Positions 19,016-26,329 of a stretch of 64,000 nucleotides of DNA are shown piece by piece; positions within the stretch are counted from its first letter, which is position 1, and every line of letters begins with the position of its first letter. The translations under genes and the position numbers were made by a program. The notes under the pieces were generated by a model that saw nothing but the letters and a program-made list of their open reading frames with translations, had not been told where the DNA came from and made no database searches. This DNA comes from Nocardioides salarius. Its GTDB lineage: Bacteria > Actinomycetota > Actinomycetes > Propionibacteriales > Nocardioidaceae. The stretch lies in NCBI RefSeq assembly GCF_016907435.1, contig NZ_JAFBBZ010000001.1, positions 2,914,001-2,978,000 on the forward strand, in the 5' to 3' direction.

Positions 19016-19282
19016 TCAGAGCAGCGCGACGACCAGGGCGGCCACCAGCACCGCCACCACGGCGAGGGCGACCAGCAGCCAGATCGTGCTGCCGGTGCGC
19101 CTGCCGGAGTCCAGCGGCGTCTCCGGCAGGTGCAGCCGGTCCTCGGGCGAGGTGCCGAAGCCCATCGAGGGGTCGGTGCTGGCCCCGACGGGGTGGTCGC
19201 CGCGCACGTGGCCCGCCGGCGGGCGCTCGTGGTGCTGGCGGTGCCGACCGGTCCCGCCGGCGTGCGGGTCCTGGTTGCTCAT
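19016..19282 (-). CDS. Small tail-anchored membrane protein
   Basis: Predicted 88 residues. The first 60 are polar and rich in His, Gly and Pro. Residues about 66-88 form one membrane segment (IWLLVALAVVAVLVAALVVALL) that ends the protein. The start ATG at 19282 has GGAGG seven bases upstream. It shows no recognised domain. It lies downstream of alkB on the same strand, but the IS481 copy now separates the two. Its stop is 21 bp from the coxG stop, convergent. Confidence 0.7.
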   Translation of the reverse strand: MSNQDPHAGGTGRHRQHHERPPAGHVRGDHPVGASTDPSMGFGTSPEDRLHLPETPLDSGRRTGSTIWLLVALAVVAVLVAALVVALL

Positions 19283-19373
19283 GGGGGTACCTCCGTCTCG
19301 AAGGCGTCCCGAGCGACGCCCTGGAACCCTCCATTGAACGCCTGTGCCGCCCGCGGCGCCATACCCAGCGAGG

Positions 19374-19379
19374 ACTAGA
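19374..19379. repeat. Left target-site duplication of the IS481 element
   Basis: ACTAGA, repeated at 20509-20514. The CTAG core agrees with the known NCTAGN target preference of IS481-type elements. Confidence 0.9.
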
Positions 19380-19399
19380 TGTGATGCCCAGGCACGTTG
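19380..19399 (+). repeat. Left terminal inverted repeat of the IS481 element
   Basis: TGTGATGCCCAGGCACGTTG; it matches the complement of 20489-20508 at 18 of 20 positions. Confidence 0.9.
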
Positions 19400-19502
19400 G
19401 TCGAGATCGTGTGACGACACGGTCTGACATGTAGATGGACGAAGGCCTCCCCGGTGTGGAGTGGAGCTGTCTAGAAACCGCTCCGCCACCAAGGAGGCCT
19501 TC

Positions 19503-20513
19503 GTGTCCCACGCTACCCACTCCAATGCAGCCCTGACCCCTCGCGCCCGCCTCCGACTCGCACGCCTGGTCGTTGAGCACGGTTGGCCGCCAGCTCGAGC
19601 GGCCGAGCGCTACGACGTGTCCTGGCGCACCGCGAAGAAGTGGGCTGATCGGTACCGGGCCGAAGGCCCGGCCGGGATGCTCGACCGCTCCTCGGCCCCG
19701 CGCCACCAGCCGAACCGGACCCCGGCACCGGTGGTGCGCAAGATCGTGCACCTGCGCTGGAAACAGCGACTCGGCCCGGTCGAGATCGCCGATCGGCTCG
19801 GTATGGCTTCCTCGACGGTGCACGCGGTCCTCGTGCGGTGCCGGATCAACCGCCTCACCCACCTCGACCGGGCCACCGGTGAACCGATCCGTCGCTACGA
19901 GCACGAGAAACCTGGCGATCTGCTCCACGTGGACGTGAAGAAGCTCGGGCGGGTCCCCGACGGCGGGGGCTGGCGCTACGTCGGTCGTCAGCAGGGACTG
20001 AAGAACCGATCAGCAACCACGCTGCGAACGGGCGGGGCCAAGAACAAGTACCACCAACCACTCATCGGGACCTGCTACCTGCACACCGTCATCGACGACC
20101 ACTCCCGCGTCGCCTACGTCGAGGCCCACAACGACGAAACCAAGGAAACCGCGACCGAGGTTCTCAAGAACGCCGTGGCCTGGTTTGCCGACCGCGGCGT
20201 CACCGTCCAGCGGGTGCTGTCCGACAACGGCAGCTGCTACAAGTCGCACCTGTGGCGCGACACCTGCGCCGACCTCGGCATCACACCGAAGAAGACCCGG
20301 CCCTACCGGCCGCAGACGAACGGGAAGATCGAACGCTTCCACCGAACCCTGGCCGAGGGATGGGCGTTCAAGAAGTTCTACAACTCCGAGTCAGCCCGCC
20401 TCGCGGCTCTGCCAGGATGGATCCACGAGTACAACCACCACCGGCCCCACTCAGCAATCGGCAAGGCAGCCCCCATCACCAGGTTGGACAACCTGGCTGG
20501 GCATCACAACTAG
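19503..20513 (+). CDS. IS481-family transposase (DDE)
   Basis: Predicted 336 residues. N-terminal helix-turn-helix domains (AARAAERYDVSWRTAKKWADRYR, then EIADRLGMASSTVHAVL) bind the IS ends. An rve-type DDE catalytic core follows: Asp in LLHVDVKKLG, Asp in VLSDNGSCY, Glu in TNGKIERFHRTL. The GTG at 19503 has AAGGAGG six bases upstream. The stop TAG (20511-20513) lies outside the IS, inside the duplicated target ACTAGA, so the target site finishes the gene. Base composition is slightly less GC-rich than the neighbours. Confidence 0.95.
   Translation: MSHATHSNAALTPRARLRLARLVVEHGWPPARAAERYDVSWRTAKKWADRYRAEGPAGMLDRSSAPRHQPNRTPAPVVRKIVHLRWKQRLGPVEIADRLGMASSTVHAVLVRCRINRLTHLDRATGEPIRRYEHEKPGDLLHVDVKKLGRVPDGGGWRYVGRQQGLKNRSATTLRTGGAKNKYHQPLIGTCYLHTVIDDHSRVAYVEAHNDETKETATEVLKNAVAWFADRGVTVQRVLSDNGSCYKSHLWRDTCADLGITPKKTRPYRPQTNGKIERFHRTLAEGWAFKKFYNSESARLAALPGWIHEYNHHRPHSAIGKAAPITRLDNLAGHHN
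20489..20508 (-). repeat. Right terminal inverted repeat of the IS481 element
   Basis: Reads TGTGATGCCCAGCCAGGTTG on the minus strand. It overlaps the last codons of the transposase. Confidence 0.9.
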
Positions 20514-20514
20514 A
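20509..20514. repeat. Right target-site duplication of the IS481 element
   Basis: ACTAGA. Its palindromic CTAG gives TAG on both strands: the transposase stop on plus (20511-20513) and the alkB stop on minus (20510-20512). Confidence 0.9.
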
Positions 20515-21136
20515 AGACGTTGAGCGGACGGAACTGCACCGAGAGCCGCGGGCCGGCGTGCGCGACCTTCGGCACCGCGTGCTCCCAGGTGCGCTGGCAG
20601 CTGCCGCCCATGACCAGCAGGTCGCCGTGGCCGGTCTCGAAGACCCGGCTCTCGCCACCGCCGCGCGGCCGCAGGTGCAGCTTGCGCGGGTCGCCCACCG
20701 AGACGATGGCCACCATCGTGTCCTGGGTGCTGCCCCGCCCGATGGTGTCGCCGTGCCAGGCCACCGAGTCGCGCCCGTCGCGGTAGTAGCAGCAGCCCGC
20801 GGTGCGGAACGGCTCGCCCAGCTCGGGCAGGTAGTGCTCGCTCAGCGCCTGCCTGGCCTGCGTCAGGACCGGGTGGGGCAGCTCCTCACCGATCATGTAG
20901 GTGTGCAGCAGGCGCGGCACGTCGACGAGTCGGTCGTACATCTGGCGTCGCTCGGCGCGCCAGGGCACCTGCTCGACGAGGCTGCTCATCACGTCGTCGG
21001 GCTCGGGCAGCCAGGAGCGGAGCACGTCGACCCAGGCGCCCTGGCCCAGGTGGTGGCGCTCGAGACCGGCGAGGCCCTCGACCAGGGCGGGCACCCCGCC
21101 GGACGGCGCCGCGAAGAGCGTGGTCTGGAAGTCCAT
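20510..21136 (-). CDS. AlkB-like 2-oxoglutarate/Fe(II) dioxygenase
   Basis: Predicted 208 residues, the AlkB family that removes methyl or etheno lesions from nucleic acid bases by oxidation. Iron ligands are His and Asp in VAWHGDTIG and a later His in RTWEHAVPKV. The 2-oxoglutarate-binding Arg lies in RLSVQFRPLNVF at the C-terminus. ATG at 21136 has a leaderless -10 box (TACGAT) six bases upstream. A perfect actinobacterial SOS box at 21158-21173 covers the -35 side of that promoter, so LexA control is likely. Its stop codon is the CTAG into which the IS481 element inserted. Confidence 0.88.
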   Translation of the reverse strand: MDFQTTLFAAPSGGVPALVEGLAGLERHHLGQGAWVDVLRSWLPEPDDVMSSLVEQVPWRAERRQMYDRLVDVPRLLHTYMIGEELPHPVLTQARQALSEHYLPELGEPFRTAGCCYYRDGRDSVAWHGDTIGRGSTQDTMVAIVSVGDPRKLHLRPRGGGESRVFETGHGDLLVMGGSCQRTWEHAVPKVAHAGPRLSVQFRPLNVF

Positions 21137-21142
21137 GGCCCC

Positions 21143-21148
21143 ATCGTA
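21143..21148 (-). promoter_or_regulatory. -10 box of the leaderless alkB-like gene
   Basis: On the minus strand TACGAT, six bases (GGGGCC), then ATG at 21136. Confidence 0.6.
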
Positions 21149-21157
21149 CGACGCATC

Positions 21158-21173
21158 TCGAACGCGTGTTCGA
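21158..21173. promoter_or_regulatory. SOS box (LexA operator) upstream of the alkB-like gene
   Basis: TCGAACGCGTGTTCGA fits the actinobacterial/Gram-positive LexA consensus CGAACRNRYGTTCG at every position. It is the core of a longer inverted repeat (21154-21177, arms CATCTCGAAC and GTTCGAGATG). It overlaps the -35 side of the alkB promoter, a usual place for repression. The GntR gene starts 115 bp away in the other direction with its own -10 box, so its control by this site is less likely. Confidence 0.85.
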
Positions 21174-21274
21174 GATGGTCCGCGGCGTGTCGTCGGCCCG
21201 GTACCGCGTCCGGTCGCGGGCCCGGTCGTTGGCCCAATCCCGGGAAAGCCCGGACGCAGGGCGCCGGACCTGTC

Positions 21275-21280
21275 TAGTCT
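21275..21280 (+). promoter_or_regulatory. -10 box of a leaderless start (21288)
   Basis: TAGTCT, seven bases (GCCAGGC), then GTG. Confidence 0.6.
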
Positions 21281-21287
21281 GCCAGGC

Positions 21288-22007
21288 GTGGACGACGTGA
21301 TGGCTCCCCCGGGACGTGCCCTCAAGCACGTGCAGGTGCGGGAGTACGTGCGGACCCTGGTGGGCAGCAGCTCGCCCGGCTCGCCCGCCCCCTCCGAGCG
21401 CGAGCTGGTCCAGCGCTTCGGCGTGGCCCGGATGACGGTGCGCCAGGCGATGGACGCGCTGGTCGTGGAGGGGCTCCTGGAGCGGATCCCCGGGCGGGGC
21501 ACCTTCGTGGCGCGCCCCCGGCGCACCGCCAGCAAGATCACCGGCTACACCGAGGAGATGACGCGTCGCGGCCTGCTGGCCGAGTCGCAGACCCTGCTGG
21601 CCCGCCGCGAGCAGGCCGGGCCGGGCGTGGCCCGGGCCCTCTCGCTGACCGAGGGCGACGCGGTCATCCACTGGCGCCGGCTGCGCCGGGCCGACGGGGT
21701 GCCGATGTGCCTCGAGGACGCCTACCTCAACGAGGTGCTGCTGCCGGGGTTCCTGCAGCAGGGGATGCCCACCAGCCTCTACGACTCCCTCGACGCCCGC
21801 GGCCTGCGCCCGACCTGGGCCGAGGACTCCATCACCGCCGACAAGGCGACCGCCGAGGAGGCGGGGCTGCTCGAGGTCGAGCCCTTCAGCGTGGTGCTGC
21901 GCCACTCCCGGCGCGCGCTGTGCGACGACAAGGTCGTCGAGGTGTCACGGACGGTCTACCGCGCCGACCGGTTCACGCTGTGGGTCCAGCTGGGCCAGGA
22001 CTGCTGA
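21288..22007 (+). CDS. GntR-family (HutC/UTRA) transcriptional regulator
   Basis: Predicted 239 residues. The N-terminal winged helix-turn-helix is clear: PSERELVQRFGVARMTVRQAMDALVVEGLLERIPGRGTFVA (about residues 32-72). The C-terminal UTRA ligand-binding domain spans about 85-239 with LARRREQAGPGVARAL and VIHWRRLRRADGVPM. Family members bind sugar phosphates or amino-acid derivatives; the ligand here is unknown. GTG at 21288 is favoured by the leaderless -10 box; an ATG four codons on is the alternative. Its 3' end overlaps the convergent gene at 21973. Confidence 0.88.
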   Translation: MDDVMAPPGRALKHVQVREYVRTLVGSSSPGSPAPSERELVQRFGVARMTVRQAMDALVVEGLLERIPGRGTFVARPRRTASKITGYTEEMTRRGLLAESQTLLARREQAGPGVARALSLTEGDAVIHWRRLRRADGVPMCLEDAYLNEVLLPGFLQQGMPTSLYDSLDARGLRPTWAEDSITADKATAEEAGLLEVEPFSVVLRHSRRALCDDKVVEVSRTVYRADRFTLWVQLGQDC

Positions 22008-22344
22008 GGGTTCCCAGCTCCGCCACCGCGGTCCCGGACTCCTCGCACACCCACGTCGGGTCCGGCCCGCCGAGGTCGGGGTGGATGTAGAGCGCGTGCT
22101 CCGGGGCGTCGCCGCAGCCCAGGCACAGCGGCCAGCGGCCCACCTGCTCGAGCAGCGCGTCCTGCACGTCCTGGGCCACCAGCCCGGCGACGTAGACCAC
22201 CCCCTCGGGCCACTGCTCGGCCCACCAGGTGCGGGAGGAGACGGCGTCCTCGAGGAGCGAGACGGCCCCCGGGGTCGCGTGGCCGCGGGCCTGGAGGTCG
22301 GCCAGCACCCGGGCCCGGGCATCGAAGATCAGGGTGTCGTCCAC
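21973..22344 (-). CDS. Conserved hypothetical protein
   Basis: Predicted 123 residues with no domain that I recognise. The sequence has a helical N-terminus (TLIFDARARVLADLQARGHATPGAVSLLEDAV). A short segment, WPLCLGCGDAPEHALYIHPDLGGPDPTWVCEESG, has three cysteines and two histidines, perhaps a metal-binding knuckle. GTG at 22344 follows a -10-like GACAAT by six bases. Its 3' end overlaps the GntR gene by 35 bp in convergent orientation, and the end of the reading frame looks low in constraint. Confidence 0.6.
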   Translation of the reverse strand: MDDTLIFDARARVLADLQARGHATPGAVSLLEDAVSSRTWWAEQWPEGVVYVAGLVAQDVQDALLEQVGRWPLCLGCGDAPEHALYIHPDLGGPDPTWVCEESGTAVAELGTLSSPGPAGPTA

Positions 22345-22350
22345 GTGCCC

Positions 22351-22356
22351 ATTGTC
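22351..22356 (-). promoter_or_regulatory. -10 box of a leaderless start (22344, minus strand)
   Basis: GACAAT, six bases (GGGCAC), then GTG on the minus strand. It is close to TANAAT except for the first base. Confidence 0.45.
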
Positions 22357-22400
22357 CCCCCGGGGCAAGTCGCACCGGCGCGGCACTGCCCGGCGGCTCG

Positions 22401-22406
22401 TAGGGT
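22401..22406 (+). promoter_or_regulatory. -10 box of a leaderless start (22414)
   Basis: TAGGGT, seven bases (GGCGGGC), then GTG. Confidence 0.6.
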
Positions 22407-22413
22407 GGCGGGC

Positions 22414-22677
22414 GTGGGCATCCTCATCGACCCGCCCAACGCGGCCGGGCACGGTCGCCTGTGGTCGCACGTGGCCAGCGACACCTCCTTCGACGAGCTG
22501 CACGCCTTCGCCCGCCTGCTCGGGATCCCCGAGCGCGGCTTCGACCGCGACCACTACGACGTGCCCTCCGAGTGGTACGACGACGTGGTCGCCGCGGGCG
22601 CCGCGCCGGTCAGCAGCCGCGAGCTGGTGGCCCGCCTGGTCGCCGCCGGCCTGCGCCGGCGCAAGCGCCCCCGCTGA
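22414..22677 (+). CDS. DUF4031 domain protein
   Basis: Predicted 87 residues covering the whole DUF4031 domain: ILIDPPNAAGHGRLWSHVASDTSFDELHAFA at the start and the conserved RGFDRDHYDVP in the middle. The function is unknown; the residues GILID and HYDVP are the usual conserved marks. The C-terminus is basic (LRRRKRPR). The leaderless GTG start at 22414 is supported by TAGGGT. A 22-bp tandem repeat begins inside its stop codon. Confidence 0.8.
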   Translation: MGILIDPPNAAGHGRLWSHVASDTSFDELHAFARLLGIPERGFDRDHYDVPSEWYDDVVAAGAAPVSSRELVARLVAAGLRRRKRPR

Positions 22678-22733
22678 CCCGGCCCGAACTTCGCCCCGAC
22701 CCGGCCCGAACTTCGCCCCGACCCGGCCCGAAC
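22676..22733. repeat. 22-bp tandem repeat, array A (2.6 copies)
   Basis: Unit GACCCGGCCCGAACTTCG plus CCCC, repeated twice exactly and then partly (14 bases). It fills the gap between the stops of the convergent DUF4031 and HD-domain genes. The same unit recurs at 27869-27926. Confidence 0.92.
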
Positions 22734-22737
22734 CGCC

Positions 22738-23370
22738 TCAGGACACCTCGCGGTCGGGGACCTCATGGACGCCCAGGCGCGCCAGCTCGGCCTCCAGGTT
22801 GGCGCGCGCCGGCGCCTCCCAGCGCTCGCGTGCGTAGGCGGTGTGGAAGAGCGCCGGCTTCCGCGCCAGCCCCACCAGCACCTGCGCGCGGCCCTGGGCG
22901 AAGGTCGCGTCGTCGAGGTGGGCGAACTCCGCGCGCACCGCGGCGACGTACTCGTCGTAGCGCTCGCGCGGGGCGGCCAGGATCGCCAGGTCGGCGTCGG
23001 AGAGCAGGCAGCCGGAGGTGTCGTCGTCCTCGGGCGTGTGCGTCTCGGTCAGGCGCACGAGCCGCGCCACCTCCTCGACCAGGTCGTCCTCGACCCGACC
23101 CGCCAGCGAGTCCTCCGCCCACGCCGCGGACCGCTCCTCGGCGTCGCGCTCGCCGTCGTAGACCGCGTCGTGGAACCACGCCGCCAGCACCACGGGCAGG
23201 TGCCGCACGACCGCGCCGTGCTCGCCGATCTCGTCGAGGCGGGTCAGCACCTCGACCAGGTGCTGGACGTCGTGGTAGCCGCGCTGGGGGGAGGCATAGG
23301 CCGCCACCAGCTCCTCGCGCAGGTCGTCGGCGTCGGTCAGGGGCCACCAGGGCCGGGGGTCGTGCAGCAT
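22738..23370 (-). CDS. HD-domain metal-dependent phosphohydrolase
   Basis: Predicted 210 residues. HD-superfamily ligands are visible: His in GYHDVQHLVEVL, the His-Asp pair in AAWFHDAVYDG, and Asp in SDADLAILA. Such proteins hydrolyse phosphate esters of nucleotides; substrate unknown. ATG at 23370 is chosen because GAGGAA stands about 10 nt upstream; an upstream in-frame extension has no ribosome-binding site and reads as low complexity. The gene faces the NTF2-like gene at 23522 with about 150 bp between the starts. Confidence 0.82.
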   Translation of the reverse strand: MLHDPRPWWPLTDADDLREELVAAYASPQRGYHDVQHLVEVLTRLDEIGEHGAVVRHLPVVLAAWFHDAVYDGERDAEERSAAWAEDSLAGRVEDDLVEEVARLVRLTETHTPEDDDTSGCLLSDADLAILAAPRERYDEYVAAVRAEFAHLDDATFAQGRAQVLVGLARKPALFHTAYARERWEAPARANLEAELARLGVHEVPDREVS

Positions 23371-23521
23371 GTGCGGGCGTTCCTCGATCGACGGACGGTG
23401 GTGCCGGCAGTGCCGGAGGAGCCATTCAAACGCGCCCGGCCCGCGCACGCTACTCTCGCCGCACCCCACCGAACTGGAACGTGTTCTGGTCGGTGTCGAC
23501 GACGACGTAGAAGGAGTGGAC

Positions 23522-23896
23522 GTGGCAGCGAGCAACGAGCGGATCCGTGAGGTCGTGGAGTCCTACGTGGCCCTGGTGGCGAGCGGCACCGCTGCCGAGA
23601 TCGTGGACCTCTTCGCGCCGGGAGCCACCGTCGAGGACCCGGTCGGCTCCGCGGTGCGCACCACCCGCGAGGAGATCGCCGCCTTCTACGGCACCCTCGA
23701 GGGGCTGCAGCAGGAGACGAGGCTCGTCGAGTGCCGCATCGCCGGGGGCGAGGCGGCCTTCCACTTCGAGGTCCGCACCACCACCGACGGTGCGACCTTC
23801 ACCCTGGCGCCCTTCGACGTGATGACCTTCGACGACGAGGGGCGGATCACCAGCATGCGCGCCTTCTGGTCCGACGCCGACATGACCGTCTCCTGA
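23522..23896 (+). CDS. SnoaL/NTF2-like protein (steroid delta-isomerase-like)
   Basis: Predicted 124 residues with the NTF2-like cone fold: IREVVESYVALVASGTAAEIVDLFAPGATVEDPVG followed by TTREEIAAFYGTL and the strands ending in ITSMRAFWSDADM. Members include ketosteroid isomerases and polyketide cyclases, but many have no known reaction. GTG at 23522 follows AAGGAG by five bases, which fixes the start. Confidence 0.82.
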   Translation: MAASNERIREVVESYVALVASGTAAEIVDLFAPGATVEDPVGSAVRTTREEIAAFYGTLEGLQQETRLVECRIAGGEAAFHFEVRTTTDGATFTLAPFDVMTFDDEGRITSMRAFWSDADMTVS

Positions 23897-23927
23897 GCCG
23901 GCGCTGAGCCATCTCCGAGCCGGCGGT

Positions 23928-24854
23928 TCAGACGCGGGTGCTCGGCAGCCGCAGCGACGCCGCGCTCGCGCGCGGGAGGCTGGCGCGCGCCGGCCGGGGC
24001 CGTCGTGGCGAGCGGGTCAGGCGCACCGTGCCGAGGTCGACCAGCTGGCCGGCCCCGACGGCGAGGCCGCGCAGGTGCACGCGGTCGACCACGACGTCGC
24101 CGGGCCCCGACTTGACCACCACGGTCAGGCCGGCGCGGTCGGGCAGGTCGCCGCCGACCACGAAGCGTCCCTCGCGGTCGGAGCGGGTGCGGGCCAGCAG
24201 GGTGCCGCGCGCGTCGCGCAGCTCCACCACCGCGGCGTACGACGCCCGCTCGCCGTCGGCGTCGAGCACGAGGCCGCGCAGCGCACCGCCGACGACGGGG
24301 TCGACCCCGCCGGGACGCGAGGCGCCGAGCAGGGGCTGGGCCAGGCGCAGCACCAGCCGCGGAGCCGGGGCGGGGCCGATGCGCACCAGCAGGGGAGTGG
24401 CCTGGTGCCAGCGGCTGCGGGCGCCGACGAGCAGGTCGACGCCCCTCGGGAGCCCCGCCAGGGTGAAGACCCCGAGGGCGTCGGAGCGGGTGTGCACCCG
24501 GGTGCCGTCGGTGGTCGTCGCCTCCACGAGCGCCTGACTGGCGCGGCCGTCGGCTGCGGTGCGCACGCTGCCGGTCACGGTGGCGCCGGGCGCCAGGCGG
24601 ACCTCCGCGGCGGTGCGCCAGCCGGCACGGACCTCCACCTGCGCCCGTCCGGGGGCGAGCCGGGCCGGGTCGTGCGAGGAGCGGGCGTCCTCGACCTCGA
24701 CGCGCCAGGAGCCGGGCGGGACCCGCAGCAGCGTGGTCGTGTCGTGCACCCGCTTGTCGCCCGCGAGGCGCCCGTCGGCGGACCACCAGCGCACCCGGGC
24801 GACGCAGGGCCGCGCCCGCACCAGGCGCAGGTCGATGCCGGTACCTGGGGTCAT
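23928..24854 (-). CDS. Carboxypeptidase-regulatory-like domain protein
   Basis: Predicted 308 residues made mainly of beta-rich repeats of the carboxypeptidase regulatory-like type. One is ATVTGSVRTAADGRASQALVEATTTDGTRV, and another begins GGALRGLVLDADGERASYAAVVELRDARGTLLA. No signal peptide is seen, although the domain type is usually extracytoplasmic. The C-terminus is Arg/Pro/Ser-rich. ATG at 24854 overlaps the stop of the upstream secreted paralogue by four bases, so the two are co-translated. A frameshift that split a longer gene cannot be excluded. Confidence 0.65.
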   Translation of the reverse strand: MTPGTGIDLRLVRARPCVARVRWWSADGRLAGDKRVHDTTTLLRVPPGSWRVEVEDARSSHDPARLAPGRAQVEVRAGWRTAAEVRLAPGATVTGSVRTAADGRASQALVEATTTDGTRVHTRSDALGVFTLAGLPRGVDLLVGARSRWHQATPLLVRIGPAPAPRLVLRLAQPLLGASRPGGVDPVVGGALRGLVLDADGERASYAAVVELRDARGTLLARTRSDREGRFVVGGDLPDRAGLTVVVKSGPGDVVVDRVHLRGLAVGAGQLVDLGTVRLTRSPRRPRPARASLPRASAASLRLPSTRV

Positions 24855-26218
24855 CGTCCAGGTCGTGGCGCGCGAGGAGCGGTGGCGTCGGGGCCGCAGT
24901 TGGACTTGTTGTCCTGCTGCGAGGTGGGCAGCTGGGGCAGCTCGAGGATCCCGACGACGGTGTCCTCACCGGTCCGCACCCGGACCCCGTCCGTCTCGGC
25001 GGCGGCGTACTTGCAGTAGAAGGTGCCCTGCAGGTAGGGCGGGTTGGCCCCTCCCGGCTGGATCTTGACGGTGATCCCCTCCTGGGAGGTGATCGGGCCG
25101 GTGACGGTGAAGATCCCCTCGTCGTCGGTCGTCGCCGAGCCGAGGAGCGCCCCCGCGGCGCTGAAGGCCTGCACCAGCACGTCCTCCATGCCGGCGTCGG
25201 GGTGCTCCTGGTCGACCACGGCGCCGGTGATCGTCGCGCCACGCTTGGTCCAGGTGAAGCTGCTGGCCAGGTCGTCCTTGCCGGACTTCACCTTGGCGCC
25301 CTTGATCACGCCGCTCTGCGGGAGGTAGCGGCCCACGCCCGGTGCCACCATCCGGTAGCCGCCGGGGAAGAGACCGGAGAAGATGGCCTCGCCACCGCGG
25401 GCCCTGACGGTCCAGAACTGCCCGGTCGCCTTGCTGACGGCGGTCACGAACACCTTCTGCTTGACCCGGCCGTCGAGGGTGCTGAGGTCGACCAGCAGCC
25501 GGCCGGCCCGGGTGCCCAGGGTGATCGCGGTGTTGCGCACCTGGCCGAGCCCCATCTGGGACAGGTAGGTCGAGCGGCCGACGTACTGCTTCTTGCGGTC
25601 GTAGGTGAACAGGGAGTAGCTCCCGGCGGGCAGGCCCCCGAGCGCGAAGCGCCCGCGCTTGTCCGCCTTGACCCGGTAGGACTGCTCGGAGGCGTTGGCG
25701 GCCACCACCTCGGCGCCACCGGCGACCTTGCCTCCGGCGCGCACCGTGCCGGTGATCGCGGCTCCGCGCTTCATCCGCACGTTCTTCTGCACCGGCTTGT
25801 TCGCGACCTTCACCCTGATGTCGGTCGGTGCGTACTTGCGCACGTTGTACGCCGGGCGCAGGTCGACGAACTGCAGGTAGTAGGTGCCCGGCTGCAGGCT
25901 CAGCGAGTAGATGCCGCCGGTGACCTTGCGCTCGTCGAGGTAGGTCCAGTCCTTGGTGAACCACCGCACGCGGTACTTCACGCCCTTGTCGGCGGCCTTG
26001 ATGCTGCCCCGGACCTTGGTCGTGCGCTCGGCGGTCGCGGGCGCCTGGCGAGCCGCTGCACGGGCCTCGCGCTCGGCGGTGGCCTGGCCCGGCTGCAGGG
26101 TCGGCGTCGGCTCTGCCGCTGCCGACGCGGCCGGTGCCAGCAGCAGGGCGGCGGTCACGGCGGCGACGAGCGCGGCGACCAGCGGGCGCTGCGGGCGGCG
26201 CGGGAGGTGGTGCCCCAT
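24851..26218 (-). CDS. Secreted multi-domain protein with carboxypeptidase-regulatory-like repeats
   Basis: Predicted 455 residues. Residues 1-37 are a signal peptide: a basic start (RRPQRP), then VAALVAAVTAALLLAPAASAAA. The mature part holds at least three beta-sandwich repeats with the GxITGTVxxxGKVAGGAEVVA style start and GxFALGGLPAGSYSL style end; a Lys-rich character distinguishes it from most neighbours. Two cysteines near the C-terminus (YCKYAA and SNCGP) may pair. Likely a cell-surface or secreted adhesion or scaffold protein; no enzyme motif is seen. ATG at 26218 starts the operon of two. Confidence 0.78.
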   Translation of the reverse strand: MGHHLPRRPQRPLVAALVAAVTAALLLAPAASAAAEPTPTLQPGQATAEREARAAARQAPATAERTTKVRGSIKAADKGVKYRVRWFTKDWTYLDERKVTGGIYSLSLQPGTYYLQFVDLRPAYNVRKYAPTDIRVKVANKPVQKNVRMKRGAAITGTVRAGGKVAGGAEVVAANASEQSYRVKADKRGRFALGGLPAGSYSLFTYDRKKQYVGRSTYLSQMGLGQVRNTAITLGTRAGRLLVDLSTLDGRVKQKVFVTAVSKATGQFWTVRARGGEAIFSGLFPGGYRMVAPGVGRYLPQSGVIKGAKVKSGKDDLASSFTWTKRGATITGAVVDQEHPDAGMEDVLVQAFSAAGALLGSATTDDEGIFTVTGPITSQEGITVKIQPGGANPPYLQGTFYCKYAAAETDGVRVRTGEDTVVGILELPQLPTSQQDNKSNCGPDATAPRAPRPGR

Positions 26219-26317
26219 GACGTGTCCTCGGGCTCGGGGGGTGGTGGTTGCACCACTGTGGCAGTCCCACCTCGGGACAGGCTCAAGATCGTGCAAGGCT
26301 TCGCTCAAGAATCCCCG

Positions 26318-26323
26318 TATCCT
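26318..26323 (+). promoter_or_regulatory. -10 box of a leaderless start (26330)
   Basis: TATCCT, six bases (CCGCGG), then GTG. Confidence 0.6.
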
Positions 26324-26329
26324 CCGCGG

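Larger units (their letters stand above)
19380..20508 (+). mobile_element. Complete IS481-family insertion sequence (1129 bp)
   Basis: Bounded by terminal inverted repeats that begin TGTGATGCCCAG on both ends. The first 20 bases match at 18 positions. A 6-bp direct repeat, ACTAGA, flanks it. It carries one uninterrupted transposase gene. Intact ends, target duplication and coding frame suggest a recent, possibly still active insertion. It sits at the 3' end of the alkB-like gene without removing any of its codons. Confidence 0.93.

Noticed and set aside
19380..20508. IS insertion as a disrupting mutation of the alkB-like gene
   Set aside because: The alkB reading frame ends exactly in the target CTAG, so no codon is lost or changed.
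22676..22733. Tandem repeat as a small CRISPR array
   Set aside because: The units are directly adjacent with no unique spacers, and no cas gene is present.
23478..23493. GAACGTGTTC near the NTF2-like gene as another SOS box
   Set aside because: The arms GAAC and GTTC are separated by two bases, while the LexA consensus needs four; no match to CGAACRNRYGTTCG.
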